64,000 nt of DNA from Albugo candida (taxonomy: Eukaryota > Oomycota > Peronosporomycetes > Albuginales > Albuginaceae). A program made the position numbers and the translations under genes. Location of the stretch: positions 496,001-560,000 of the forward strand of contig CAJNAR010000144.1 in assembly GCA_905220665.1 (NCBI GenBank), given 5' to 3'. Positions 11,723 through 23,397 of this stretch are shown piece by piece (position 1 is the first letter of the stretch; the number at the start of each line of letters is the position of its first letter). The notes below the pieces were generated by a model that saw only the letters and a list, made by a program, of their open reading frames with translations, did no database searches and was not told the DNA's origin.

Positions 11723-12232
11723 CATTGAGCGCTGTGGTCGACCAAGAATTTCGAACTGGACGCATCTAACGTTTGACATTCTATATCGAATATTCCATTA
11801 TTTGAAAATTTCATTGAAACTTAGACATGTTAAAGTACGCTTTTGGATACACATGGTCAATGGAAACTCGTTTCTTGCAATATATCCTCAACTATCAGCC
11901 TTGAGAAATTGGAGTTCTACATCATAATTGCCGTTAGAGGTCTGATCTATTTCCGCAAACACGCACACAAGACGTCATGAAAGGTTATTGATCACGATGC
12001 ACCGCTGTCATTGAGCAAGTATCCTATACTTATGCTTGTTTTGTTTATGAGTTGGAAAGAAACATGAGCAACGAGAATACGGAATGCGTATAGTAGTATT
12101 CCTTGCAGTCTTCCTTTTTTGTGAAACACTTTCATGGAATTGCCCTCTCCGACACAAGACCACTACTACAGCTCGGTTTCCGCGGTTTTCAACCCTGATC
12201 CAGCCTTGCTTGTGATCGAAACATTCGACCAG
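11723..12232. other. Spacer upstream of Y2
   Basis: Contains the conserved 'ctggacgcat' block (11,757-11,766) also found before Y1 and Y3, then unit-specific DNA collinear with copies A and C. No gene is supported. Confidence 0.4.
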
Positions 12233-12760
12233 TCACGTCTTCAGATACGACCTGGTGACTAAATGAATCCTTATGTACTCTCGATCAAGCTTTGGTAGCT
12301 GGGGGATATAGGTTATGGGTACCTCATAACCCATACGCGACCTTGTACCGCTCCATGCATAGCTTTGGGGAGCAACTGTCTGTTCAAACTGGATAGCAAC
12401 AGCAAACAGACCCTCCATGCTATTTTCGACTTTCTCCATAGGCATCCTCCCCGCAGCCTGTCGCTGCATGTTCATAACTTCGTCGCTATCAGGGTTTTAG
12501 ACCAAGTGCTACAATTTCGCGAAATGTAGTTCTGATAAGCGTATTGATTGCTGCCGCCTCATTTGATTGATGCTGCTATCGCGCGCCGCCCTGAGAATCT
12601 CACATGCCTTTGACGTACAAAATGTTGCCATTCCGTGTACCATTAAATAAGGAGGAGATGTAGGCAAGATGTTTGTGATATTCCACTCAAAATCAATTCT
12701 TGAATTCTACAGTTTGAATGTAAGACGGAGCGTATATTAGGCCCTTGCAAGATGGGTCAG
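12233..12760 (-). pseudogene. Family T remnant, copy B
   Basis: A minus-strand frame 12,233-12,475 (80 codons; contains LDREYIRIHLVT) aligns with 20,222-20,455 (LDREYVRIHIVTK). The upstream part, with text like IRTTFREIVALGLKP, aligns with 20,467-20,727 (IRTTIREIVVVGLKP) but in a frame broken by stops. No signal peptide or domain is recognised. Probably a decayed gene. Confidence 0.4.
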
Positions 12761-14030
12761 CATCGGGTGCATTATGCGAGCCTTGTATACCGTTCAAAAT
12801 TGAAATAAAGCGCTATATTGAGGGACACGTTTTATAATTGGTCTTTCGACTTTGTGTACAGACTGCTGAAAATCAGTTTACAGAAGAATTCCATATTAAA
12901 GAAGCAATTCATTCTGCATTCTGGATAAACTACCATCCTCAATGAGCAAAGAAAGGCATACAAGGAGAGAGAGGTGCTAGGTTCGCTTATGATCTTCTCG
13001 TATTTAAGTTGTAGCTGCTATTGCTCTAGCTACAATCGGTGAGTATACCAGGAACTCGTTACGATGAATCAAGCCATCCCTCACCAACATGGAGAGATTT
13101 TATTGCTATTTGGATCACCCACCTTCCGTGAAAACGAATGCCTTGTCGATTTTAATATGTCTATAATGCGGTACGTAAAGAAGCAGCGATACGATACAGT
13201 TTTTGTATGAAATAAATCCCATGAGATTGTTTTCCACTTGTCAACTCCTGTATTGTCCTTCAAATTATCAAATCGTATCTTCACGATTTTATAATATTCC
13301 TTTATTTGAGCAGACTTTTAGCTGTGGTATTACATATTGAAAACACTATGATGTGCAGGCGAGCTTCAATAAAATAAAGATGTTGGCGAACTGGAGTATG
13401 AATAGAAGTGAGTTTGTGGGTTATTGACCCCCTTTTTCTCTTTGGATAAATGCAAATATCGTCTCCAACCCTGCTCAAAAGAGACCGTAATGATGAATAG
13501 ATACCAAAACTGCAAGCTGCGTCATCCCTGTGTTTTTCCCAAGAGTTGCCAGCCCAGCTGACCATCATTCATACCGTAAGACATGTTTTGACAACCAACT
13601 CACCTTAGATATCATCAATTTGAATGGAGAAGTAGACAGACTCGAAGTTGTAAGCTATGCTCTTTCTTTTTGTCAGTGTAGATAGAAGGTGCCTTTCGGC
13701 AGTATAAACACACTAATGATCGCTTCTGACATAGCCATGGTCGTCGATTTTGCTCTGTTTCCTTGACTTCAGTTGCAGTACGATCCTGAGTATAATGACA
13801 AGCAACAACTTCTGATAGACTCTTGCGTCGTCATTACCCAACCACTTCAAAAGCCATTAACCGTCGGATGCTGCTTCATAACATGCGGCCAAACTCTCCC
13901 TACTTCAATCCTCTTCGCCATTTGTAGCACTCATAGATGTCTCAGCTCCCTCGAAGTTTTGAAATGCATCCGTGCATTGATGGTGTAAGATTACTTATCT
14001 GTCATCCCGATTCAAATACATGTATAATCT
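12761..14030. other. Repeat-unit spacer of copy B
   Basis: Collinear with 20,760-22,140 of copy C. The frames at 13,081-13,284 and 13,302-13,568 (minus) and 13,773-13,988 (plus) are not kept in the sister copies. I see no supported gene. Confidence 0.4.
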
Positions 14031-15060
14031 TTAGAGAGAGTCAATCTCAAATCCACGCAAACCTTGATTTCTGACCATATCGTCCGTTTCCAGGTGTTTT
14101 TGCACGCGTTTCACGAACTTAGCCTTAGGTTCCCGCTTGCGCAAAACAAGCAGTGCACCACTTGCAAAATGGAGTAGTTGAGTACTTGTGCCTTTCATAT
14201 TGCTCTCCATTATTGTTCCATAATCCATAACACAGTCTCGCTACGAAGTCTCAAGTTCAGTTGCGTTATGTGCTTCTGACTCTGGCAAGATATCGCCTCG
14301 CAGATGATACTGGGTGTATGGGTGGAGCGTCGCGTTTCCACAACCTTTGCGTGAGTAACGATTTGATGACAGACGAGTGCATCTTTCACCGACTGAACCC
14401 AAATAGAGCATCTCGCACAATCTCATCTGATTCCAAGTACCTCGTAGTTATCAATCTTTCATTCACTTGGATGGATAGGCCAACAAAGACTAACATTGTC
14501 AAATCAAACAGATTCTAGACAAGTCCACTATAGGGAGGTGCTGAACTTGGAACAACTCGAATATCGTTCTCGGCCACGTCACAAAGGCTACCGTGTGCAT
14601 CAGCACTTGGATGCACACGTTCATTAGGGTAAGCTAGTACATTTGTGCTTCCTGGGATACAATATAGATCGGCTCGATATGCACTTGGCTAGTTCCTGTA
14701 CCATGCACATATAGCGATCAATCTCAGAGAGTCTCGATATTCGATATTGAAAGCACACCGTTCGACCAATGTGTGGACGTACGTTGGCGTCGCCATTACT
14801 CCAAGTAATCGATCTTTTTGTTGGATTTTGAAATCATTGGCAAGCATCAGTGGTCTCGCTTCCAATATAGTATGATACCCACTTGACAATCGACTGCTCC
14901 AACATCGGCTTGGTTGAACCTTCGTTTTGTGTCATCATCTTGCCGGAAAACTCGTCAACTGCATGAAAATGTCCTTAATCGTGACTGCAATGAGGTGAAA
15001 CAATGTATTTGACTGGTACGAAAGACCTGAGTTGCATCAGTCGGCAATTTCGACATCAAC
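14031..15060 (-). pseudogene. Family W remnant, copy B
   Basis: Three minus-strand frames in order (14,689-14,889; 14,241-14,426; 14,031-14,228) match the longer W frame of copy C. Shared pieces include LEARPLMLANDFKI, GERCTRLS and a basic tail (REPKAKFVKRVQKHLE). The frame changes needed to join them differ from those in copy C, which supports independent decay. Function unknown. Confidence 0.45.
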
Positions 15061-15195
15061 CTTGTTAATTGAAAAAGGGTCAGCCATCAAAACGGGGTAC
15101 TTCAAAGCAATATTGAATGTCTTTTTACTTGCAGTTGCAGGTTCCAAGGCAGTACTATTACTTGCTATAGCTTTGGGGACTTAGCACCGGGTCGT

Positions 15196-16560
15196 TTGTG
15201 CATTCAGAGCCTTCCAGCCTGTACTTTCTATCTTCACATATATTGCGACGGACTCCAATTTCTTCCACACAAAGCGTCTGAAGTGTTTTCTCAAACAAAC
15301 AAGAATCGCTCAGTACATTTGCGTCCCTTTTACGTATTCCTATCGCATCAAGTGATGGAAAAATCTTCAGATCCGCTGCTACGATCGTTTCGCTATGTTT
15401 CCAATATTATGGATGCAATTGACTTTACTCAATATCGTGGACAACTTGGTAGCAGTAATGCTGCTGCTGTAATGACACTGCAGCGGTTGTGTATGCACAA
15501 TCACATCTGACCTTCCATTGGGACTAAATAGCCTACATTTCTATCAGTCGTGTCTCTGGAGTCCGCTTTGGCTACACGACCGCATGCAATCGATAAGATA
15601 GGCATTTAATTTGATCCCGCCGATAGAACGAGAAACGTTTCCCTAGGAAATTTTGACCGACTGCTGCAGTTTATCTTCTACTTCTTTCAGAAAGTAAAGA
15701 CTATTCGCATCTTTTTTTATCCAAATTTCCTGCTTGTGCTTCCTCGTAAGCTGATAAGCAGACGGCTTTGAGAGACATTCTGGAATGTTTCAAAGAAAGC
15801 GGTTCTAAAAAAAAAGTCGGCAAGAATGAACGGTCTAATCATTGTCCATTGCGATTTTTTGTTCGTGTTTTGCTTCATTTGAAGAATCATGTCGTCCGAA
15901 CAAGAGCATTTGTATGTGTTAACACACTATCTTAGATGTCATCACATTCCTAGGTAGCTTCGTCGGAATTGAATATAATATTACTTCAATCGTTAGACGA
16001 CATGATCTTAAAGGAAGTAACAAAAACGAATTGGCATATTCTGACAGAATTGGACGCATTGCACGAAGCATATAAACTCACCTTATCGACGGGCAGATCC
16101 AAGACAAGCATCTGGATGGAAGGACAATTAACGGCATACAGGTCTATACTGAGAATCTGATGCGATCGTTGTCCCAACTTCTTCAAGCACAGATGTGTTG
16201 GGCATTGCGGTACTGGAGCACAATAAAAGACGCAACACAACGTGAGATGGTCTATCTATTTCAACAGACGGAATCGGAAAACACATCTCTGACTTGTTGT
16301 CAGTATGAGTCACATATGAGACGGCTGGACTGAAGAATCCAGTCAATACGACATTATCTTTTAATCCACTACCAAATTCTAATCGATACTGCTCTCGTAG
16401 CATTGCCAGGCATATATAAGGGAGACCTACGTCACGCTCAATTATTGGTTTTATCCACCCAATGAAGCAACATGGGCGTCAGTTCAAGCTCTACAGATTT
16501 TCTCAAATGTGAGCACTTGCTGACATTCCAATAAAGATTGCAGTAGTGGGAAAGAATAGC
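15196..16560 (+). pseudogene. Family V remnant, copy B
   Basis: Begins with a 104-codon frame (15,196-15,510) that contains SSDPLLRSFRYVSNIMD, matching SSDPLLRLFRYVSNIMD in copy C. It continues through several frame changes to about 16,480 (TAGLKNPVNTTLSF). At 15,966-15,980 the sequence is the uninterrupted target site of the element inserted in copy C. Not an intact gene. Confidence 0.45.
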
Positions 16561-16639
16561 TCTTCTCGGTGAATAGAAGCATGGTTGCAGAAGATTTTTA
16601 GGAGTTCAGAGAACTGGTTAAGTCAGGTCAGGAATGATC

Positions 16640-17457
16640 AAGGCCATGTCGTAGCACTGAACGAAAAGCTTCGCGCGGGATCATCTAATATCCCTACTAC
16701 TATTCCCGCTATAACCGGTAACGAAAACCCTGCGATAGAATTTTCTCTGCCTCAAGAGTCGCAGCAGTCGCACAAAAATTGTGAGAAAGATGCTCTTGCT
16801 AAATTATCAAAAACTTACACGGAACAATGTGTCACTAATACAAAAAGACACCAGTTGTACGAGAGGATACATGATGGACTAGCGTTGGCTGGAAAACGAT
16901 TTGGTCTAGCCCATCCAGATTGTGAGTACAGTCTTCACATCTCACATCATAATCGTTTAGTAGCATAAAAACGCCTTAAGTAAGAATATGTACACCCGAT
17001 GGTGCCTACAAAAGCGTGTTGCAGGATCCCAATCAATTCAAAAGCCAGGAAAATCAAAGGAGTTTGCAGAGAGCATGAGTTTGGTTTGAAAGATTCAATA
17101 ACTCTACTACGAGGTCTTCCAGGTATGTCCCTTCTATTGCAGCACTTTCCAACACTGGTGGAATTCATCGATGTCGTAATGATGAATCATGTATCCACGA
17201 CACTTTTCCCTATTATGATGACTATCCAACGTTGCAACTGCGGTAGCAAAGTAGCAAGCTTCTTACATCAACTTAGATTAGGAAAGATTGTCAAGAATGA
17301 ATTGCCCTTCTTTTTGCAATGTTGCAATCTAATGACTACGCAGGAACCTATCAGAGAGCTGTCAAGTGAGTGCTATCACGTTAGCTGCAATACCCATAGG
17401 GGCGTAGATATAAAGCAAAATGCACGCTTTGGAAAAACACGGAAAACTCACGTTTGA
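16640..17457 (+). pseudogene. Family X copy 2, 5'-deleted
   Basis: Homology to X3 starts abruptly at about 16,641 with '(a)ggccatgtcgtagcactgaac'. Relative to copy C, bases 25,316-25,838 are missing, removing the promoter, ATG, signal peptide and first ~45 codons. One frame runs to 16,968 (LRAGSSNIPTTIPAI...HPDCEYSL), then shifts into the frame from about 16,999 (CRIPINSKA...GLPGMSLLLQ). After 'caacactggtgg' the 3' end differs from X3 and reads through RCNCGSKVASFLHQL. No ATG or signal peptide remains, so it is not expected to be secreted. Confidence 0.7.
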
Positions 17458-18045
17458 GGACATTTCTGACTCTAAGAAATATCATCGGAAAAGGTGGCAC
17501 TGCTCTTGTGACTGATGCGTCAGGTGTGCGTGTCAAGGACATCATGCACTTTGATCCATCAACTTTTTTTTGCAATATAGATCGTTCACCATCGTCATCC
17601 GAACGCGATAACAGAACACTCTGTGGCTAAAAAAAGAATGCCAGTGTGTTAAAAACTTGACAAGTCAAAGAGCTAGTCTATCTAGCTTGCGTAACGTATG
17701 GCTGAGAACCTTTTCTAGCGGCAAGTAACCTTCAACGTGTGCAGCGGCAAAATTCGCGCTCTACCGATTATGGTCCTCCAGCCATTTGTTAGCGGCGCTG
17801 CCATAGTTTCAGTCCAGTGAATCGAACGTTTGAACCCTAATGAAATATCTCGTGTGACATACACATGCTAATATGAGGGCAACACGCAACGTATAATGCC
17901 AAACCTCCAAGAATCAGGATACAGAGCCTCATTACCATGTATTAAGATCTCATGCTGCTTGAACAGCATCAATCTATCTAAGATTGCTATCGCTTTCACT
18001 GATTCTTACCTCACAGGGGGATGGTAGCGACCGCAAACGCTAGGG
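17458..18045. other. Spacer downstream of X2
   Basis: Collinear with about 9,460-10,060. No conserved open frame. Confidence 0.4.
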
Positions 18046-18838
18046 TCATGGACAATTAAAGCATACTTCATTCTTCTGGGGATAATGTGGTACATTGTGA
18101 ACTAAGAAGTTCGTATCATTACATAAGCTCATAGCAGACACAGCGGATCGAGTGGAAGACGCTTGGACATATAAGTCTTCTGAAACACTCGATTTCATCA
18201 TAAAGCGCATAGCTTCAAAGCTTCCTTGGCACTTGCAGAAATCCCCTAGCTTTTCATCGGTAATTGTAACATAACAGCTTGTGTTGATCAGCTTGGTGAC
18301 ACTTGCACGATACTTTGATCGTGTTGACAACTTGCGAAGGATATTGCAAACACTTGGAGCCTTCAATTTTGCTCATGGCCACGCCTTCTTCAGAGGTGCG
18401 GTATTTCCATCGGCGATCACACCGCGCGGTGCATATACGCGCACGCTGGCACTTGGATTGCAGTGGTCTTCGTTGACCACTCCTATATGATGATAGCTTG
18501 GAAATAGAGTAGACACACAGTCGCATAGTCGATTGATCACCTTGAAGAATCCTTCAAGTAATTGATCTGTGCTGCTTTCTGTAGGAAGCTATCTTTAACG
18601 ACAATGACACACAAACTTGCTTTCCCAATTTAAGATTTTAGCAATCGACAAGCCAGAAATGCTTTTTCAGTTCAAAATGATCGTCTTCAATACTATTATC
18701 GGCTGCTTGTGAACACGGATCGCTGTCTTTCAACGAAAATGTGATGCGTATAACATGGTTTCCAATTGCGGGATGTAGGGCACGTATATTACTCTTCAAA
18801 TGTGATTTGAAAGCATTGCGAGCGAGCAGAGCAAACAT
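18046..18838 (-). pseudogene. Family U remnant, copy C-side
   Basis: Three overlapping minus-strand frames (18,638-18,838; 18,254-18,526; 18,046-18,366) align with 10,060-10,844. The 3' frame includes ASVTKLIN and NDTNFLVHNVPHYPQ. Frame continuity differs from the other copy. No recognised domain. Confidence 0.4.
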
Positions 18839-19028
18839 AGTAGAATAGCATAGCTATACTTTAGGCAGCAATATCATGTCGAATTCTGAGTATTTCTTAA
18901 TGACCATGGATACCACGCGGGATAGAGGTAGAAGAAATCGCGAAAATCAAAGCGCATATTCAAAGTAGAAAAAGCTGATTTTATTTCGCATGTGGTCTTA
19001 ACGAATGCAATATATGTATTCTTCTGGT

Positions 19029-19691
19029 TCACCGTCGATCTGAAGATGGATGAATAGCGGAGGTGCCACTTCTTTCCGCTCGGTTTTTTCTGCATGAATA
19101 TATACAATACCCAATAGAGTACCCGGGAATCACGACCACAACACTGTCGCGGATAGCAGCCCCGGCTTGTGCACTCCATCCGGGGTAAGAGAGCTCTATA
19201 GGAAACGCAGAGTTACGAATATACGATCTTATTACATAGTCCATGGCTGCAAAATTAAAAAGGGCACTAAGAGGCGCCACATATTTGCACACACGAGATA
19301 AAACGCCCCAAGTAGTAGCAAAACCGGCGGTTACAGCCTCATAAGCTGCCGAACAGAAGGCACCGATCGACTTGCCGGTGTCTCGGAAGCATTCACAGGT
19401 AATGCCTCCTGTTTCGTCCGCTACCGTGTCTCCCTGGGTAGTGTCATCAACCAGTGAACGGATATGTACCTTTCTTGGACCACTAGATTCGTGGTCTTTC
19501 CACAGCGCAACCAGCTTCTTGTCCAAATCCATTATTGTTTGTGTAAATGTCTTGCATTCTTTATCCAAGCTTTTATCTGAGCATGCTTTCTTCATGCATT
19601 GAACCATTGAATCGAGTTCAGGTCTCATATCTTCTGGTAGCACCGGGTGGACGCAAACAAGGCTGACTAGTGACACTAGTATTCGGAGCAT
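19029..19691 (-). CDS. Family Y secreted protein, copy 3 (effector candidate)
   Basis: Single-exon ORF of 220 residues from the ATG at 19,691, again fixed by a promoter element just upstream; the longer frame to 19,853 includes non-coding leader and promoter. Signal peptide MLRILVSLVSLVCVHPV. The PELDS..Q..KK.C.D.SL..EC block is shared with Y2. RSLV lies at residues 78-81. The middle carries CEC and AFC cysteines, and the C-terminus has a hydrophobic segment (SVVVVIPGYSIGYCIY) followed by a basic tail (RKNRAERS). No known domain. Secreted effector candidate. Confidence 0.7.
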   Translation of the reverse strand: MLRILVSLVSLVCVHPVLPEDMRPELDSMVQCMKKACSDKSLDKECKTFTQTIMDLDKKLVALWKDHESSGPRKVHIRSLVDDTTQGDTVADETGGITCECFRDTGKSIGAFCSAAYEAVTAGFATTWGVLSRVCKYVAPLSALFNFAAMDYVIRSYIRNSAFPIELSYPGWSAQAGAAIRDSVVVVIPGYSIGYCIYSCRKNRAERSGTSAIHPSSDRR

Positions 19692-19704
19692 GTGGGCATT
19701 TGAT

Positions 19705-19723
19705 GGTAAATGTTTGAATGACC
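19705..19723 (-). promoter_or_regulatory. Oomycete Inr+FPR core promoter of Y3
   Basis: Minus strand reads GGTCATTCAAACATTTACC, an excellent fit to the oomycete initiator/FPR consensus, 13 bases before the Y3 ATG. Confidence 0.8.
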
Positions 19724-20221
19724 AGGGACCAGTAAAGCTGACCAAAAATAGAATTGGACGCATCCCACGTTTCACATCTTCTATCAAATATTCCATTGTC
19801 CGTAAAATTTGAATGAAACGAAGGCATACTAAATTACGCTTTTGCGCGCGCATGGATCAATGGAAATTCGTTTATTGCAATGATTCCTCAACTATCAAGC
19901 TTCAGAAATTAGAGTTCTGCATAAGAAATGTCGTCAGAAGTCTGAGCAATACCCGCAGACACGCACACAAGACGTCATGAAAGGTGTCTGATCACGGTGC
20001 AACGCTGCCATTGGACACATATCCGATACTTCAGTTTTTTTTTTGGTTATGACTTGATAAAAACCATCAAAACGAGAATATGGAATGCGTATAGTAGTAT
20101 TCCTTGCTGTCTTTCCCTTTTTTGCGCTCACCTACACCAGACCATTACTACAGCTACGGATTTCAACCCTGGTCCAGTCTTGCTTGTGATCGAAACTTTC
20201 AGCCAGTCACGTCTTCAGATA
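19724..20221. other. Spacer upstream of Y3
   Basis: Holds the conserved 'ttggacgcat' block (19,754-19,763) common to the Y promoters. No gene supported. Confidence 0.4.
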
Positions 20222-20727
20222 CTACTTGGTGACTATGTGAATCCTTACGTACTCTCTATCAAGCATTGGTTGCTGGAGGTAACTTCGATAGTACCTCGTT
20301 ACCCATACGCGGCCTTGTACCGCTCCATGCATTCCTTCGTGCAGTGACCAGAAAAGGTGTTTGATTAAAACGGATAGCCATAGCAAACAGAGCCTCCAGG
20401 CTTCTTTCGACTTTCTCCAAGGCATCCTCCCCGTATTCTGTCGTTGTATATTCATATACTTTGTTCCTATCTGGGCTTTAGACCAACTACTACGATTTCG
20501 CGTATTGTAGTTCTGATGGTGCGTATTGATTGCTGCCGTCTCATTTGATTTGATAATCCTACCGCGCGCCGCCCTGAGAATCTCACATGCCTTCGATGTA
20601 GAATGTTGCCATTCCGTCTATCATTGAATAAGGAGGCGGTGTAGGCAAAATGGTTTATTATTTCACGCAGAAATATTGTACCTTTACAGCTTGAATGTAA
20701 GACGGAGCGTATGTTAGGCCCTTGCAA
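20222..20727 (-). pseudogene. Family T remnant, copy C
   Basis: Two minus-strand frames, 20,467-20,727 (contains QMRRQQSIRTIRTTIREIV) and 20,222-20,455 (contains LDREYVRIHIVTK), match copy B but lie in different frames. No domain recognised. Confidence 0.4.
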
Positions 20728-22149
20728 GATAGGTCAGCATCGGGTGCATTTTGCGAGCCTTGTGTACCGTTTAAAATCAAAAGAAAGTGCTCTAGGGAGG
20801 GAAACGTTTTATAATTGGTATTTCGACTTTCTGTATAGAACGTTGGAGATCAATTTACGGAAGAATTCATACTAAAAAAGCTATGGATTCTGCATCTTGG
20901 ATAAAATCTACAACCGCTTTAAGCAAAGAAAGGCATACAAGGAGAGTCATAATTGAGAGGTGCTAGTTCGCTTTTGATCTCCTCGCATTATGTTGTAGCT
21001 GCTATTGCTTTAGCTACAATCGGTGAGTTGATACTATCACCTCGTTACGATGAATGATTTCTCGACCAATATGGAGAAACTTGATCGGTATTTACATCAC
21101 CCACCTTCCGTGAAAACGAATGACTTGTCAATTCTAATATATCTATAATCCGATACGCATGCATTCTAAAGCTAACGCGTCATACACAGAGCTTAATTTA
21201 TTTCCAGGATTCATGTGCACTCATGCATCAAGGGCATTGCCAATGCTCGATTATCTATCAGTTACTAAAAAAGACGATAGATTAGGAGTTCCATTTCAAG
21301 TATCACTATTCTTGTCAGGGTCGACCCAAGACGCTCATGCGCAGCTTTTGCAATTGGGTCCCATCGCACAATTTCTCAATCTGCGCTTGTCTGACGGATA
21401 AGAATAGCCCGTAGAATCAGCGATACATTTTTTGTTGAAAATGAATCCCATGAGATTATTTTACACTTGTCAATTCCTATTATGTCCATCAGATTTTCAA
21501 ATCGTATCTTCATAATTTTACAATATTCCTCCATTTGAGTAGTCCAACAGCTGTGGTTTTACGTATTGTAAACACTGTGATCTGCTCAATAACATATACA
21601 TATTAGCGAATTGGAGCATGAATAGTGATGGGTTTGTGGACTATTCACCTCGTTTTCCCTCTGTGAAAATGCTATAATATCGTCTCCAACCCTGCCCAAA
21701 GACTTGCGAGCTCAGGTGACCATCAACTATACCGTCAGATGTGTTGACAGTCAACTCACCATAGATATTATCAATGTGAATGGAGAAGTTGACAAACGGT
21801 GCCTTTCGGTAGTATAAGCACACTAATGATCGCTTCTGACGCAGCCATGGTCGTCAATTTTGCTCTGTTTCCTTGGCTTCAGTTGCAGTACGATCTTGAG
21901 TATAATGACAAGCAATAACTTCTGATAGACTCTTGCGTCGTCATTACCCAACTACTTGGAAAGCCATCAATCGTCGGATGCTGCTTTATAGCATGCGGCC
22001 AAATTCTCCCTACTTCAATCCTCTTCAAGCCACTTATAGCACGCATAGACGCCTGAGGCCCTCGAAGTTTTGAAATGCATTTGTGCATTGATGGTGTAAG
22101 GTTACTTCTCTGTCATCCCGATTCAAATCCATGTATAATCTTTAGAGAG
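20728..22149. other. Repeat-unit spacer of copy C
   Basis: Collinear with 12,760-14,030. The frame at 21,159-21,401 (plus) is not preserved in the sister copies. No gene supported. Confidence 0.4.
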
Positions 22150-23392
22150 AGTCAATCTCAAATCCACGCAAATTTTGATTTCTGACCATATCGTCCAATT
22201 TCAGGTGTTTTTGCACGCGTATTGACGAAATTAGCCTTACGTTCCCGTTTGCGTAGAACAAGCAGTGCACCACTGGCAAATGGAGTAGTCGTGCCTTTCA
22301 TATTGCTCTCCATTATTGCTTCATAATCCATAACACAGTCTGGCTATGAAGTCTCAAGTTCAGTTGCATAATGTGCTTCTGACTCTGGCAAGATATCGCC
22401 TCGCAGATGATACTGGGTGTATGGTGGAGCGTCGCGTTTCCACAATCTTTGCATGAGTAACGATATAACGACAGACGAGTACATCTTTCACCGACGAAGC
22501 CAAATATAGCATCTCGCACAATCTCATCTGATTCCAAGTACCTCGTAGCTATCAAGAATTCATTCACTTGGATAGATAGGCCAACAGAGACTAACATTGT
22601 CAAATCCAAACAGATTCTAGACAAGTCCATTGTAGGGAGCTGGAATAACTCGAGTAACGTTCTCGGCACGTTACAAAGGCTACCGTGTGAGTCATCAGCA
22701 CTTGGATACACACGTTCATTAGGGTAAGCTGGTAAAATTTGTGCTTCCTGGGATAGAATATTCATCGGCTCGATATTCATTTGGGCTAATTCCTGTACCA
22801 TGCACATATAGCGATCAATCTTAGAGAGTCTCGATACTCGATATTGAAAGCACACCGTTCGACCAATGTGTGGACGTACGTTGGCGTCGCCATTACTCCA
22901 AGTAATCGATCGTTTCGTTGGATTTTGAAATCATTGGCAAGCATCAGTGGTCTCGCTTCCAAATATAGTATGACACCCACTTGACAATCGACTGCTCCAA
23001 CATCGGCTTGGTTCAACCTTCGTTTTGTGTCATCGTCTTGTCGGAAAAACTCGTCAACTGCATGAAAATGTCTCTAATCGTGACTGCAATGAGGTGAAAC
23101 AATGTATTTGTCTGGTACGAAAGACCTGAGTTGCTTCAGTCGGCAATTTCGACATCAACTTTGCTGATGAAAAAGGCTTAGCCTTCAAAACGGGGTGCCC
23201 CAAAGCAATATTAAATGTCTTGTCACTTGCAGTTGCAGGTTCCAAGGCAGTACTATTATTTGTTATAGCTTTAGGGAGTTGATAGATGCTTCGATAATAC
23301 TGAATCCATCGCAACTCCCGGTCGTTTATGCATACAGAGCCTTCCAGCCTGTACTTTCTATTTTCGCATAGATTACAACGGACTTGGCGCAA
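22150..23392 (-). pseudogene. Family W, best-preserved copy, still frame-broken
   Basis: Three minus-strand frames in order: 23,054-23,392, 22,786-23,016 and the 180-codon frame 22,313-22,855. They overlap or abut and together would give a protein of roughly 400 residues. The longest frame contains the shared segments RDAIFGFVGERCTRLS and YLESDEIVRDAI. A basic tail continues to about 22,150, as in copy B. No clear signal peptide or known domain is seen. The sister copies are broken elsewhere, so I favour a pseudogene over an intron-containing gene. Confidence 0.45.
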
Positions 23393-23397
23393 GTATT

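Larger units (their letters stand above)
10789..18844. repeat. Tandem segmental duplication, copy B
   Basis: Second copy, 8,056 bp between anchors. It lacks both inverted-repeat elements and so shows their empty sites (around 14,810 and around 15,972). It is collinear with copy C over almost its whole length. Its X gene (X2) has lost its 5' end through a deletion of about 520 bp. Confidence 0.75.
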
